A model generated the notes under the pieces. The model was not told where the DNA came from, searched no databases, and worked only from the letters and a program-made list of their open reading frames with translations. DNA of 64,000 bases, taken from assembly GCA_938073895.1 (NCBI GenBank), contig CALJFB010000005.1:1-64000 (forward strand). Direction: 5' to 3'. The translations under genes were made by a program, and so were the position numbers. This DNA is from an uncultured Flavobacteriaceae bacterium. Its GTDB lineage: Bacteria; Bacteroidota; Bacteroidia; Flavobacteriales; Flavobacteriaceae. Positions 18,820-30,310 of this stretch are shown piece after piece (the stretch's first letter is position 1; every line of letters starts with the position of its first letter).

Positions 18820-19269
18820 AATAGCGTATTTTGACCGTATTCTATAGTATTATTTGTGTTTGAAATTTTAAATTATATAGAATATTTGTATTTGTTTGGA
18901 TAACATAACGTTAGACATTATAAAATTTATATAAATAGAATAACGCATTCAAATTGTAGTATTTACAAACTTAATAGCGCTAAAAGCTTAACTATAAATG
19001 CGCTACACATAAAATTAATTAGTAAATAAGTTTTTTTGTGAATTATATAAGCAAGCTGTGCGTAATCTAGGAGTTTACTTTTGTATATATTAATTACGAA
19101 AATACTTTTACTTTGGTAACTTCAATAAAATCAACCTATAGAGTAGATGTAGTGCTAGTTTGAAGCTGTTGTTTTCTTACTCTAAACACCTAGAAAACTC
19201 CATAATATTGACACTAAATTCTATGTTTTAAGCATTATAGATAAGTATGTTAAAAAATGCGTTAGAAAA
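18820..19269. other. large intergenic gap before guaA
   Basis: The 485-bp bshC-guaA gap (18820-19305) contains no credible gene. Visible items are TAGCGC (18975-18980) with GCGCTA (19000-19005) as an inverted repeat, and an isolated TAnnTTTG-type box TACTTTTG at 19076-19083 on the plus strand without a good -33 element. A small RNA is possible but unsupported. Confidence 0.35.
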
Positions 19270-19302
19270 TTGAGGTCGTTTTAAACGCTTTTTATATTTT
19301 TG
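19270..19302 (+). promoter_or_regulatory. promoter of guaA, leaderless start
   Basis: TTG (19270-19272) is followed after 22 nt by TATTTTTG (19295-19302). The ATG at 19306 comes 3 nt later, so transcription should start at or within a base or two of the start codon. Confidence 0.65.
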
Positions 19303-19305
19303 CGT

Positions 19306-20838
19306 ATGCAACACGACAAGGTACTTATATTAGATTTCGGATCGCAATACACACAACTTATTGCGCGTAGAGTTAGAGAACTTAATATCTATTCTGAAAT
19401 ACATCCATTCAACAAAATTCCAAAACAATTAAACGACTACAAGGCAGTAATTCTTTCGGGAAGTCCAATGTCTGTTAGGTCTGCTGAAGCTTTTCATCCA
19501 GAACTAAAAGGTATTCGTGGCGAAAAACCATTACTAGCTGTATGCTACGGAGCACAATATTTAGCTCACTTTTCTGGTGGAGAAGTAGCCGAATCTAATA
19601 CCAGAGAATACGGTCGCGCAAATTTAAGTTTTGTAGAGGATGATTTGTTTTTAGAAAATATTAGCCTTGGTAGCCAAGTTTGGATGAGCCATAGCGATAC
19701 TATTAAAACATTACCTACTAAAGGAAAACTTTTAGCAAGTACACACGATGTAAAAAATGCAGCCTATAAAATTGAAGACGAGCAAACTTATGCTATTCAA
19801 TTTCATCCAGAAGTTTATCATTCTACAGACGGAAAACAATTATTAGAAAATTTCTTAGTTAAAATAGCAAAATTAAATCCAGATTGGACACCAAACGCTT
19901 TTGTAGGAGAAACCGTAGAAGGTTTACAAGCAAAAATTGGAGACGATAAAGTGGTTCTAGGACTTTCTGGAGGCGTAGACTCTTCGGTAGCAGCAATGTT
20001 ATTACATAAAGCTATTGGAAAAAACTTGTATTGTATTTTTGTAAATAACGGTTTATTACGTAAAAACGAATTTGTAGATGTATTAGAGCAATACAAAGGA
20101 ATGGGCTTAAATGTAAAAGGTGTAGATGCTTCGGCACGCTTTTTGGATGCCTTAGCTGGAAAGAGTGATCCAGAAGAAAAACGTAAAGCTATTGGACGCG
20201 TTTTTATTGAAGTTTTTGATGATGAAGCCAATCAATTAGATGGTGTAAAATGGTTAGCGCAAGGAACAATTTATCCAGATGTTATAGAAAGTGTTTCGGC
20301 AACTGGTGGACCAAGTGCTGTTATTAAAAGTCATCATAATGTTGGAGGATTACCAGATTTTATGAAACTTAAAATAGTAGAACCTTTACGTTTATTATTT
20401 AAAGATGAAGTAAGAAGAGTTGGAGCTTCTATGGGAATGGATAAAGCCTTATTAGGTCGTCATCCTTTTCCTGGACCAGGATTAGCAATTCGTATTTTGG
20501 GAGATATTACGCCTGAAAAAGTGCGTATATTACAAGAAGTAGATGCTGTTTTTATTAACGGATTAAGAGATGCAGGATTGTACGATAAGGTTTGGCAAGC
20601 AGGAGCAATATTATTACCAGTTAATAGTGTTGGAGTTATGGGAGACGAACGTACATACGAAAAATGTGTAGCTTTAAGAGCTGTAGAAAGTACAGATGGT
20701 ATGACTGCAGATTGGGTAAATTTACCTTACGAGTTTTTACAAAAAACGTCTAACGATATAATAAATAAAGTGAAAGGTGTAAATAGAGTAGTTTACGATA
20801 TAAGCTCTAAGCCACCAGCAACTATAGAATGGGAATAA
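19306..20838 (+). CDS. guaA: GMP synthase (glutamine-hydrolysing)
   Basis: GuaA aminates XMP to GMP with glutamine and ATP, the last step of guanine nucleotide synthesis. The 510-residue protein has an N-terminal class I glutamine amidotransferase: [20 protein letters not shown], nucleophile Cys in AVCYGAQYL, and His/Glu in QFHPEVYHS. The ATP-pyrophosphatase domain carries the PP-loop [16 protein letters not shown] (about 220-235). The C-terminal dimerisation domain ends in [10 protein letters not shown] moved the start from the track's TTG (19300) to the ATG at 19306, because the TTG is the last part of the -7 box. A palindromic terminator follows; the downstream LysM gene probably has its own promoter. 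Confidence 0.97.
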   Translation: MQHDKVLILDFGSQYTQLIARRVRELNIYSEIHPFNKIPKQLNDYKAVILSGSPMSVRSAEAFHPELKGIRGEKPLLAVCYGAQYLAHFSGGEVAESNTREYGRANLSFVEDDLFLENISLGSQVWMSHSDTIKTLPTKGKLLASTHDVKNAAYKIEDEQTYAIQFHPEVYHSTDGKQLLENFLVKIAKLNPDWTPNAFVGETVEGLQAKIGDDKVVLGLSGGVDSSVAAMLLHKAIGKNLYCIFVNNGLLRKNEFVDVLEQYKGMGLNVKGVDASARFLDALAGKSDPEEKRKAIGRVFIEVFDDEANQLDGVKWLAQGTIYPDVIESVSATGGPSAVIKSHHNVGGLPDFMKLKIVEPLRLLFKDEVRRVGASMGMDKALLGRHPFPGPGLAIRILGDITPEKVRILQEVDAVFINGLRDAGLYDKVWQAGAILLPVNSVGVMGDERTYEKCVALRAVESTDGMTADWVNLPYEFLQKTSNDIINKVKGVNRVVYDISSKPPATIEWE

Positions 20839-20848
20839 TATCGAATTA

Positions 20849-20891
20849 AATTTCAAAGCAATTCGGGTTTAAAATGAATTGCTTTGAAATT
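20849..20891 (+). terminator. hairpin terminator of guaA
   Basis: A perfect 16-bp stem AATTTCAAAGCAATTC/GAATTGCTTTGAAATT (20849-20864, 20876-20891) with an 11-nt loop, 10 nt after the stop. It is followed by AATTTTG rather than a pure T-run. TAATTTTG (20891-20898) also fits the -7 consensus for the next gene. Confidence 0.7.
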
Positions 20892-20925
20892 AATTTTGAT
20901 ACACTAATCAATTAGTACATATATT

Positions 20926-22956
20926 ATGATAAAACGAATTTTAATTTTAGTTTGCTTTTTTACTTTAGCATCTTGCATATCTGTTAAAGCACAAAACTTT
21001 ATAACCCATAAAGTAGAAGCCAACGAAACCGTATCATCTATAGCTACTAAATATAAAGTTTCAAAAACTCAGATTTACGATTTAAATCCTGATGCTAAAA
21101 ATGAATTAAAACTTAATGCCGTTTTAATTATCCCAAATAACACTAAACCAGAATCGGATTCAACTCAAGAAAGCAGTAAAGTATCCGATGTGAAAGAAAA
21201 CGCAGTTGCTTCGTCAAAAGACATAGACGATACAAAAAATGCTGACACATTACAAGACTTCAAAACACATAAGGTTAAACGCAAAGAAACCTTATATAGT
21301 TTGTCTAAATTATACAACATAAGTCAAGACAACATTAAAAAGTACAATCCATCGCTATATTCAACTAACTTACGTAAAGGCGATGTTATTAAAATTCCTA
21401 TTTTCAAAAAAGAAAAAGTAATAGTTACAAAAACAACTAAAGCGTTACCTTTAGGAAAACATGTTGTTAAAGTTAAAGAAGGAAAATGGCGAATAGCTTC
21501 TAGTTACGGGATTACTGTTGAAGAATTAGACGCATTAAATCCTCAAGTTACAAATGGTTTAAAAGTTGGAGACACTATAAATATACCTATAAAAGAAGTT
21601 GGAACAATAAATCCAGTAGACGATAAGTATAGCTATTATAAGGTTTTACCTAAAGAAGGATTTTTTAGATTAAAATTAAAATTAGGTCTATCTCAAGAAG
21701 AGTTAGAACTATTAAATCCAGATCTTAAAACCCAAGGATTAAAAGAAGGATTATTATTAAAAATCCCTTACAATAGATCTTATTTAAATACAGAAGTAAC
21801 CTCTAATAATGTGGTAAACGATTCTGTAATAGCTTTAGGCAAGCCAACAAACTTATTAGCTTTAGTAAGAAATAAAGATTTAAAGTCAATAGCATTTATG
21901 TTGCCTTTTAAATTAAATACTATAGAGTTAGATTCTGTAAATGAAACTAATAATAGAATAGAAAATGATAAGCTATTAAACTTATCTCTAGAATTTTATT
22001 CCGGAGCAGAAATGGCTTTAGATTCTTTAAAAAATTTAGGCTTTAATTTAAACGTTAAAGTTCTAGATACTCAAAATAAGCAAAGTACATGTTTAGAGTT
22101 TATAGATGGTTTAATTTCTAATAAAACAGATGTGGTAATTGGGCCATTTATGCCTTCAAATTTTAATTTGGTAGCTAAAAAACTACTAGTTAGTAATATT
22201 CCAGTAGTTAATCCATTAACTAAAAAGGTAGATTTAGGACACAATGTGTTTCAATCCAGACCAAGCGAAATGTTATTGCATCAAAAAATAATTAATTATG
22301 TTAAACAAGATTCTACGTCTCATATTGTAATTATTCACGATTCTAAAAATATAGCATCAAAAAACTCATTAAAGTTAGCATTTCCTAATGCAACTGTTGT
22401 AGCTTCAAGATTAAATAAAAAAACAAAAGAAGATGATTTTTTTGTTTACGATTTAGATATAACTAAAGCTTTAAAACCAGGCAAAAACATAGTTTTTTTA
22501 GAAACTCAAAAAGAAGGATTTGTGTCTAACGTTTCAAGTATTTTGAATTCTAAAAATAATTTAAAACATTTATCTGTTGTTTTAACAACCACAGATTACA
22601 ATAATGCATTTCAAGGCGATGAGGTTTCTAATAAGCATTTATCTCAATTAAATTTTACGTTTCCTACCATTGCTAAAATAAATAACGACAACGATAACAG
22701 TAACTTTATAGAAGCTTACAAAGCTAAATATAACGAAACACCAAGTAGTTTTGCTACAAGAGGATTTGATTTAACTATGGATATAGTTTTGCGTATTTCT
22801 TCATCGGAAACTTTATATCATTCTGTTAAAGAAGTATCATTAACTCAATATGTAGAAAATAAATTTAGTTATACAAAATCCGTTTTAGGTGGTTTTCAAA
22901 ATAATGGCGTATTTTTAGAAAAGTACGATGGATTAAATCTTGTTGAGGTAGAGTAA
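20926..22956 (+). CDS. LysM-repeat protein with periplasmic-binding-like domain
   Basis: A 676-residue exported protein. The signal region ILILVCFFTLASCISVKAQ includes a Cys that could serve as a lipobox (LASC). Four LysM-type modules follow: about 27-70 (THKVEANETVSSIATKYKVS), 112-158 (THKVKRKETLYSLSKLYNIS), 179-226 and 237-285 (YYKVLPKEGFFRLKLKLGLS). The C-terminal half (about 320-660) resembles type I periplasmic binding proteins (SIAFMLPFKLN, LEFYSGAEMALDSLKNLGF, DVVIGPFMPSN). LysM modules bind peptidoglycan, so it is probably a periplasmic wall-bound sensor or scaffold; its ligand is unknown. In flavobacteria I recall this family next to guaA, as here. Confidence 0.85.
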   Translation: MIKRILILVCFFTLASCISVKAQNFITHKVEANETVSSIATKYKVSKTQIYDLNPDAKNELKLNAVLIIPNNTKPESDSTQESSKVSDVKENAVASSKDIDDTKNADTLQDFKTHKVKRKETLYSLSKLYNISQDNIKKYNPSLYSTNLRKGDVIKIPIFKKEKVIVTKTTKALPLGKHVVKVKEGKWRIASSYGITVEELDALNPQVTNGLKVGDTINIPIKEVGTINPVDDKYSYYKVLPKEGFFRLKLKLGLSQEELELLNPDLKTQGLKEGLLLKIPYNRSYLNTEVTSNNVVNDSVIALGKPTNLLALVRNKDLKSIAFMLPFKLNTIELDSVNETNNRIENDKLLNLSLEFYSGAEMALDSLKNLGFNLNVKVLDTQNKQSTCLEFIDGLISNKTDVVIGPFMPSNFNLVAKKLLVSNIPVVNPLTKKVDLGHNVFQSRPSEMLLHQKIINYVKQDSTSHIVIIHDSKNIASKNSLKLAFPNATVVASRLNKKTKEDDFFVYDLDITKALKPGKNIVFLETQKEGFVSNVSSILNSKNNLKHLSVVLTTTDYNNAFQGDEVSNKHLSQLNFTFPTIAKINNDNDNSNFIEAYKAKYNETPSSFATRGFDLTMDIVLRISSSETLYHSVKEVSLTQYVENKFSYTKSVLGGFQNNGVFLEKYDGLNLVEVE

Positions 22957-23116
22957 TGCTAATGTTTTAATGATGTATTTTGTATAAAATATTAGTTAAC
23001 GTTAGTAGCTTATATAATTTTTGAAATAGATTTTTCTAGAGATTACCAACAGCAATTAAAATAGAAAAAAAGTAGCTATGCATATTAATTTATTAAAAAG
23101 CTACAAGCTATAGGTT

Positions 23117-23353
23117 ATGGAATTACAGCAACCAGACAAGACGTTTTTAATCCAATTGGCGCACACTAAAATGCCATTTGGAAAGTATAAAGATCGTTAT
23201 TTAATAGATCTTCCAGAATATTATATTGTTTGGTTTCATGGTCAAGGCTTTCCAAAAAACAAGTTAGGAACTATGCTAGAAACCGTATATACTTTAAAAT
23301 TAAATGGCTTAGAAGATTTGGTTAGAACGATTCATAAAAATTTTAAACCATAA
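23117..23353 (+). CDS. DUF3820 family protein
   Basis: A 78-residue soluble protein. It matches the DUF3820 family through the motif MPFGKYKDRYLIDLPEYYIV followed by WFHGQGFPKN. The basic/aromatic core is conserved in many Bacteroidota and Proteobacteria as a stand-alone small protein, and a related segment is found in some exonuclease-like proteins. No catalytic residues can be assigned. It lies between the LysM protein gene and pyrG, in the same direction, with more than 60 bp on both sides, so cotranscription is uncertain. Confidence 0.82.
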   Translation: MELQQPDKTFLIQLAHTKMPFGKYKDRYLIDLPEYYIVWFHGQGFPKNKLGTMLETVYTLKLNGLEDLVRTIHKNFKP

Positions 23354-23391
23354 TTAATTAGTTTAAGGCTTTAAAATATTAATACTTTTCG

Positions 23392-23399
23392 TAATTTTG
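23392..23399 (+). promoter_or_regulatory. -7 promoter box of pyrG
   Basis: TAATTTTG matches TAnnTTTG and lies 19 nt before the pyrG ATG. GCGTTAAAAACGC follows, a small inverted repeat (GCGTT/AACGC, 23403-23415) in the short leader that could affect initiation. Confidence 0.5.
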
Positions 23400-23409
23400 C
23401 ATGCGTTAA

Positions 23410-25054
<1,645 letters not shown>

Positions 25055-25115
25055 GTGTTTTGGATAAATTATTGACTAAATAACTATAACGCCTATAAAT
25101 GCGTTTACAATTAAC

Positions 25116-26999
25116 ATGGAAGAAAAAAAACTTGACACAAAATCGATTATAGGTTTTGTACTAATTTTCGGAATTTTATTATTCATGATGTGGCAAAATC
25201 AGCCTACAGAAGCAGAATTAGCCGATAAAGCAAAACAAGAACAACTAGAAAATGATAAACAAGATGCTAAACAGAACGTCAGTTCTACAGCAACTTTATC
25301 AACAACTTCAGAAATTAATGCAGCACCAGTTTCCGATTCTTTACAGCAAATTGCTAGAAAAAACAAGCTTGGTGTTTTTATAGATAATGGAACCTCAAAA
25401 TTTATTACTGTAGAAAACACGGTTTTAAAATTAAAGTTTAATACAAAAGGCGCTTATTTAGCCGAGGTTGAATTAAAAGAACACTTAGACTCCAAAGGCG
25501 AACCAATTTATTTAATAAAAGAAAATAATTCTTCTTTTAATTTAAATTTTGGAACAACAGATAATAGAATTCATAACACAAGAGATTTAGTTTTTGATTC
25601 TAATATTATTGAAAATGGAGAAAACACCATTGTATCTTTTAAATTAAATGTTGGGCCAAGTCAATTCTTAGAGTATAAATATGTAATAAAACCATCAGAA
25701 TATATGATAGATTTTATTATTAATTCTCAAGGCTTAGATCAAGTTTTAAACAGTTCTAAAACAGTTGACTTAGATTGGAATTTAAAAGCTTATAGTTACG
25801 ATCAAAGTATTTCTTACGAGAATCGCTACACAGAGTTAGTATATAATTACGAAGGTGGAGAAATTAACGAATTATCCATTTCTAGCGATGATGAAGAGGA
25901 AGAGCAAGATGTTAAATGGTTATCTTTTAAGCAACACTTTTTTAGTTCGATTTTAGTATCAGAAAAGGCGTTTGACAAAGTAAAATTAGCCTCAAAAAAT
26001 TTAGTAGAAGACGAAAAAGTCGATACTGTATTTACAAAACATTTTAATGCTAAAACAACATTAGCATTAACAGGAAATAATATAAACCAGAATTTTAAAT
26101 TCTATTTTGGACCATCGGAGCGTAAAACTTTACAAGAATATGGCGATAATTTAGAAGAAAGTATCTATTACGGTTGGGGAATTTTTGGATGGATTAACAA
26201 ATTTTTATTCATTCCATTATTTGCGTTTTTAAGTCAGTATTTACCTTACGGTATTGCAATTATTGTAATGACAGTGTTAATTAAATTAGCCATGTCTTTT
26301 GTACAATATAAGCAGTATTTATCTCAAATGAAGTTAAAAATTCTGAAACCAGAATTAGATGCAATTCGTGAGAAGCATAAAAATAATAAAATGAAGGCGC
26401 AACAGGAAACTATGGCGTTACAAAGTAAAGCAGGCGCAAGTCCATTAAGCGGTTGTTTACCAGCATTAATACAAATGCCAGTTTTCTATGCATTATTCTC
26501 GTTTTTTCCAGTAGCATTTGCATTAAGACAGCAAAAATTTCTATGGGCAGAAGATTTATCATCTTATGACGAAATTGCCCAATTGCCAATACATGTTCCA
26601 CTTTATGGAGATCACATAAGTTTATTTCCAATATTAGCAGCAGTAGCCATTTTCTTTTATATGAAATTGACTACAGGACAACAACAAATGTCTGCTCCAC
26701 AGCAAGAAGGTATGCCAGATATGGCAAAGATGATGAAGTATATGATTTACTTTGCACCAATAATGATGTTAGTGTTTTTTAATAATTACGCATCTGGATT
26801 AAGTTTATATTACTTTATTTCTAACCTAATTAGTATTGGTATATTATTAGTAATTAAAAACTTTATTTTAGACGAAGACAAGATTTTATCTAAAATTGAA
26901 GTTAATAAGACTAAACCTAAAAAGGAGAACCGTTTTCAGAAGAAAATGAAAGAGATTATGGAAGAAGCCGAAAAGCAAAAGCAGCAAGGTAAAAAGTAA
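25116..26999 (+). CDS. yidC: membrane protein insertase YidC
   Basis: YidC inserts and folds inner-membrane proteins, alone or with SecYEG. The 627-residue protein is the long Gram-negative type. It has an N-terminal transmembrane helix (SIIGFVLIFGILLFMMW), then a large periplasmic beta-domain (about 60-345). The conserved five-helix core follows: GIFGWINKFLFIPLFAFLSQYLPYGIAII, the cytoplasmic hairpin rich in Lys and Gln, SGCLPALIQMPVFYALFSFFP, and MKYMIYFAPIMMLVFFNNYASGLSLYYF. The C-terminal tail is Lys-rich and can contact the ribosome. The periplasmic domain holds an acidic stretch (DDEEEEQD). It is followed by a clear terminator. Confidence 0.96.
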   Translation: MEEKKLDTKSIIGFVLIFGILLFMMWQNQPTEAELADKAKQEQLENDKQDAKQNVSSTATLSTTSEINAAPVSDSLQQIARKNKLGVFIDNGTSKFITVENTVLKLKFNTKGAYLAEVELKEHLDSKGEPIYLIKENNSSFNLNFGTTDNRIHNTRDLVFDSNIIENGENTIVSFKLNVGPSQFLEYKYVIKPSEYMIDFIINSQGLDQVLNSSKTVDLDWNLKAYSYDQSISYENRYTELVYNYEGGEINELSISSDDEEEEQDVKWLSFKQHFFSSILVSEKAFDKVKLASKNLVEDEKVDTVFTKHFNAKTTLALTGNNINQNFKFYFGPSERKTLQEYGDNLEESIYYGWGIFGWINKFLFIPLFAFLSQYLPYGIAIIVMTVLIKLAMSFVQYKQYLSQMKLKILKPELDAIREKHKNNKMKAQQETMALQSKAGASPLSGCLPALIQMPVFYALFSFFPVAFALRQQKFLWAEDLSSYDEIAQLPIHVPLYGDHISLFPILAAVAIFFYMKLTTGQQQMSAPQQEGMPDMAKMMKYMIYFAPIMMLVFFNNYASGLSLYYFISNLISIGILLVIKNFILDEDKILSKIEVNKTKPKKENRFQKKMKEIMEEAEKQKQQGKK

Positions 27000-27020
27000 T
27001 CTTTCTTACAATAATGATAC

Positions 27021-27057
27021 AAAAACTGTCAAAAATTAAACTTTGGCAGTTTTTTTG
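27021..27057 (+). terminator. intrinsic terminator of yidC
   Basis: A 13-bp stem AAAAACTGTCAAA/TTTGGCAGTTTTT with one G-U pair (27021-27033, 27042-27054), followed by T-rich sequence. Confidence 0.88.
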
Positions 27058-27091
27058 TAAAATAGAATTAAATAAATAACGTTATACCATT

Positions 27092-27802
27092 ATGAAATAC
27101 TTTTTAATACTAATAAGCTTTATTGTTTTTAAAGTGTCTACTGCGCAAGAAATTAATCAATTAGATAACAAAGGTGAACGTCATGGTAAATGGCAAAAAA
27201 CATTTCCTAAAACAAATATTTTAAGATATCAAGGTCAGTTTAATCATGGAAAACCTTTTGGAACATTCAAATTTTATGAAGCCATTAAAAATAAATCGGT
27301 TTTAATTGCAAAGCGAGTTTTTAACTCAGAAAACAATCTTGCAGAGGTTACATTTTACTCTTCTAAAGGAAATGTAGTAAGTAAAGGTAAAATGCGCAAT
27401 AAAATTTATGTTGGAGAATGGTTGTATTATCATAAAGACTCCAAGCAATTAATGACACAAGAATTCTATAACGATAATGGATCTTTAAATGGAACTAAAA
27501 GTGTGTATTACGCATCAGGTCAATTAGCAGAAACAATGCAATATAAAAAAGGCTTTTTAGATGGCGAAAGTCTATCGTATTCAGAAAGTGGAAAGCTTTT
27601 AAGGATAGAAAATTATAAAAATGATTTGTTTCATGGCGTATATAAAACTTTTGATACTAAAGGAAATCCAGTTGAAGATGGCCAATATTTTAATGATCAA
27701 CGTAAAGGTATATGGAAATTTTACAAGAACGGTAAGTTAATTGAAGAGCGCGATTTAACACAAAAAAGCAATAATCCTTATAAAAATGGCACTAAAAAAT
27801 AG
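27092..27802 (+). CDS. YwqK-type MORN-variant repeat protein
   Basis: A 236-residue exported protein. The signal peptide FLILISFIVFKVSTAQ is followed by tandem MORN-variant repeats of about 22-24 residues, for example DNKGERHGKWQKTFP, YYASGQLAETMQYKKGFLDGES and DTKGNPVEDGQYFNDQRKGI. NCBI names such proteins 'toxin-antitoxin system YwqK family antitoxin'. The repeats are the only evidence here and no toxin gene is adjacent, so an antitoxin role is unsupported. The predicted signal peptide instead suggests a periplasmic or outer-membrane role. It ends just before a bidirectional terminator. Confidence 0.85.
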   Translation: MKYFLILISFIVFKVSTAQEINQLDNKGERHGKWQKTFPKTNILRYQGQFNHGKPFGTFKFYEAIKNKSVLIAKRVFNSENNLAEVTFYSSKGNVVSKGKMRNKIYVGEWLYYHKDSKQLMTQEFYNDNGSLNGTKSVYYASGQLAETMQYKKGFLDGESLSYSESGKLLRIENYKNDLFHGVYKTFDTKGNPVEDGQYFNDQRKGIWKFYKNGKLIEERDLTQKSNNPYKNGTKK

Positions 27803-27827
27803 ATTTACTAATTAAATGTTATTTCAA

Positions 27828-27863
27828 AAAAAAAAGAGCTCCAATACTGAAGCTCTTTTTTTT
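27828..27863. terminator. bidirectional intrinsic terminator
   Basis: A 13-bp stem AAAAAAAAGAGCT/AGCTCTTTTTTTT (27828-27840, 27851-27863) with a 10-nt loop between the convergent YwqK-type and fasciclin genes. Confidence 0.92.
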
Positions 27864-27878
27864 TAATAATGTTTGAAT

Positions 27879-28871
27879 TTAGTTTAGGTTTGGAAGCACA
27901 ACTTTATCAATAGCGTGTATTACACCATTTGTAGCTTGTACATTTGTAGCAATAATACTACTAATTCTTCCGTTTTCGTCTGTTAATTTTGGTCCTCCAC
28001 CAGTAGAGTTAAATATTAAATCGTCTCCTAAAGTTGTATAAGTTGTACCACTAACAAAGTCTGTATCTTGCGCATTTGTACCAGCAATAACATGTGTATT
28101 TAATGTTGCTTCTAATGTAGCAGTAGGTATGGCAGCTAGGTTAGCATAATTTAATTCTGTTAAGACTTCAGCAAAAGCTAAATTTGTTGGTGCAAATACT
28201 GTAAAAGGCGCAGGACTAGTTCCATTAGCTGTTTGTAATGTACTAACATAAGTAAAAGTAGTTTCTCTAGTTAAAGCATCTACTAATATACTAAAGTTTG
28301 GATCTGCAGTAGCAAAAGTAACTACATCTGGTAAACCAATTACTGCATCTACAATATGAACTAAACCGTTGTTTGTAGTAACATCTGGAGTTGTTACAGT
28401 AGAAACACCATTTAATTTAACACCAGCGTTTCCGTTGTAAAAAATACTTAATTTAGTATTTCCTACGCCATCGGCTAGAGTGTTTTCATAACCTGTAGCT
28501 CCACTTAAGTCTGAGGCAGCGTAGTTAGTTCCAGCAATAACGTGATTAAGTAATACTTGTTTTAAAGCTGCTACTGGTACTGCATTTAAATCTGCATCTC
28601 CAAGAACGTCAACAAACCCATTATCAATTAAAAAGTTGTTAAATGCTGTATTTGTAGGTGCAAAAACCGTTTTGTTTCCAGATGCTGTTAATGCATCTAC
28701 TAAATCAGCTTTAATTACAGCTTCTACCAGCATACTTAACTCTGGAGTAGCTTGTGCAGTTTCTACAATATTTTTAGTTGTTGCAGTTGTTGTAGCATCA
28801 TCGTCGCTACTGCAAGAATTAAATGCAACTAGTGCAATTAAGGCTAATGTAATTGTTTTAATTGTTTTCAT
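27879..28871 (-). CDS. fasciclin (FAS1) domain lipoprotein
   Basis: A 330-residue surface or periplasmic lipoprotein. The signal peptide ends in LVAFNSCSSDDD, with a lipidation Cys near residue 20 followed by SSDDD, an acidic stretch resembling the surface-export signal of Bacteroidota lipoproteins. Two FAS1 domains follow, about 33-170 and 185-328. Each carries the hallmark TVFAPTNTAFNNFL or TVFAPTNLAFAEVL and an H-box such as LLNHVIAGTNY and LNTHVIAGTN, ending in VHIVDAVIGLP and IHAIDKVVLPN. FAS1 domains mediate adhesion in other organisms; the role here is not known. It has a strong promoter and a shared terminator. Confidence 0.93.
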   Translation of the reverse strand: MKTIKTITLALIALVAFNSCSSDDDATTTATTKNIVETAQATPELSMLVEAVIKADLVDALTASGNKTVFAPTNTAFNNFLIDNGFVDVLGDADLNAVPVAALKQVLLNHVIAGTNYAASDLSGATGYENTLADGVGNTKLSIFYNGNAGVKLNGVSTVTTPDVTTNNGLVHIVDAVIGLPDVVTFATADPNFSILVDALTRETTFTYVSTLQTANGTSPAPFTVFAPTNLAFAEVLTELNYANLAAIPTATLEATLNTHVIAGTNAQDTDFVSGTTYTTLGDDLIFNSTGGGPKLTDENGRISSIIATNVQATNGVIHAIDKVVLPNLN

Positions 28872-28893
28872 AGTTTTCTTTTTTTTGTTTTCT

Positions 28894-28922
28894 CAAATCT
28901 ATAAAATTCGTAAGTGTTTCAA
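28894..28922 (-). promoter_or_regulatory. promoter of the fasciclin gene
   Basis: On the minus strand TTG (28922-28920) is followed after 18 nt by TAGATTTG (28901-28894). It exactly matches TTG-N18-TAnnTTTG. Confidence 0.78.
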
Positions 28923-29007
28923 TCTTAAGTTTTTGTTAAACTTTTAAGTCTATTTATTAAACAATAAAACGAATTGCTCTAAAATATAATAAAAGCGATA
29001 TAAAACT

Positions 29008-29015
29008 TATCTTTG
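29008..29015 (+). promoter_or_regulatory. -7 promoter box of mnmA
   Basis: TATCTTTG matches TAnnTTTG and lies 19 nt before the mnmA ATG. No TTG is found at 17-23 nt upstream. Confidence 0.5.
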
Positions 29016-29034
29016 CAATTCATTAAATTATAAG

Positions 29035-30225
29035 ATGAAAAAAAGAGTTATAGTTGGTTTGTCTGGTGGCGTAGATTCTAGCGCTGCAGCACACTTGTTA
29101 ATAGAGCAAGGTTATGAAGTTATAGGCTTGTTTATGAAGAATTGGCATGATGATACTGTTACAATTTCTGATGAATGTCCATGGTTAGACGATAGTAATG
29201 ATGCTATGCTTGTAGCACAAAAATTAGATATTCCTTTTCAAACTGTAGATTTAAGCGAGCAATACAAAGATCGTATTGTAGATTATATGTTTAATGAATA
29301 CGAAAAAGGAAGAACGCCAAATCCAGATGTACTTTGTAACAGAGAAATTAAGTTCGATGTTTTTATGAAAATTGCCTTAGAGCTTGGAGCAGATTATGTT
29401 GCAACGGGTCACTATTGCCAAAAAACTGAAACAGAAGTTAATGGAGAAATTGTTTACCAGTTAAAAGCTGGAGCAGATAGTAATAAAGATCAATCGTATT
29501 TCTTGTGTCAATTATCGCAACAACAACTCGCTAAAGCGTTGTTTCCTTTAGGAGAATTACAAAAACCTCAAGTTAGAGAAATTGCAGCAAAAGCAGATTT
29601 AATTACAGCCGATAAAAAAGATTCTCAAGGCTTGTGTTTTATTGGAAAAGTAAGATTACCAGAGTTTCTTCAACAAAAATTAAAACCTAAAAATGGAGAG
29701 ATTATAGAAATAGCAGCTGGTTTTTCAGCATATAATAAGTCATTACCAAGATTTAGTTCTAAAGAAAACGAATTAGCTTATAAGGCTAAACGAATAGATT
29801 ATAAAAAAGAAGATGGAAAAGTTGTTGGAACTCATAATGGTGCACATTATTTTACCAAAGGTCAGCGTAAAGGACTTGGCGTTGGTGGCACTGTAGAACC
29901 ATTATTTGTTATAGAAACAGACGTAGAAGAAAATATTATTTATACAGGTCAAGGAAAAACACATCCTGGATTATATAATAATGTAGTATTTGTATTAAAC
30001 GATGAAATCCATTGGATTCGAGAAGATTTAGAGCTTAAAAACGGAGAAAAATTAGACGTTTTAGGCCGAATTAGATATAGGCAAACATTAGAAAAAGCAA
30101 CTCTTTATAAAACTGAAGCAGGTTTATATGTGGAGTTTGAGAAAAAACAATCTGCCATTACCGAAGGACAATTTGTGGCTTGGTATCAAGACAACGAGTT
30201 GTTAGGTTCTGGAGTTATGAGTTAA
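29035..30225 (+). CDS. mnmA: tRNA 2-thiouridylase
   Basis: MnmA adds sulfur at C2 of U34 in tRNAs for Lys, Glu and Gln, using ATP to adenylate the base. The 396-residue protein has the PP-loop [16 protein letters not shown] (8-23). The catalytic Cys in [12 protein letters not shown] and the persulfide Cys in [11 protein letters not shown] complete the active site, and the tRNA-binding motif [10 protein letters not shown] is present. Beta-barrel C-terminal domains follow ([10 protein letters not shown]). It is longer than the usual 360 because of an insert around residues 225-265. It stands alone; sulfur-relay partners are not adjacent. Confidence 0.96.
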   Translation: MKKRVIVGLSGGVDSSAAAHLLIEQGYEVIGLFMKNWHDDTVTISDECPWLDDSNDAMLVAQKLDIPFQTVDLSEQYKDRIVDYMFNEYEKGRTPNPDVLCNREIKFDVFMKIALELGADYVATGHYCQKTETEVNGEIVYQLKAGADSNKDQSYFLCQLSQQQLAKALFPLGELQKPQVREIAAKADLITADKKDSQGLCFIGKVRLPEFLQQKLKPKNGEIIEIAAGFSAYNKSLPRFSSKENELAYKAKRIDYKKEDGKVVGTHNGAHYFTKGQRKGLGVGGTVEPLFVIETDVEENIIYTGQGKTHPGLYNNVVFVLNDEIHWIREDLELKNGEKLDVLGRIRYRQTLEKATLYKTEAGLYVEFEKKQSAITEGQFVAWYQDNELLGSGVMS

Positions 30226-30310
30226 ATAGTTATAAATGTCTAGTGCATTATCGATATTTTAAAAAAAAAGTAAAGTTAAGCCATAAGTAGACAATATAAA
30301 ATCAGATTAA

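Noticed and set aside
18975-19005. TAGCGC/GCGCTA inverted repeat as a terminator of bshC
   Set aside because: It lies over 150 nt past the stop codon, has a 19-nt loop and no T-run.
27021-27057. Riboswitch or RNA element between yidC and the YwqK-type gene
   Set aside because: The hairpin with U-tract right after the yidC stop is a simple intrinsic terminator.
27092-27802. A toxin-antitoxin module suggested by the usual name of YwqK-type proteins
   Set aside because: The protein has a signal peptide, and no toxin-like gene lies next to it; the name comes from family annotation only.
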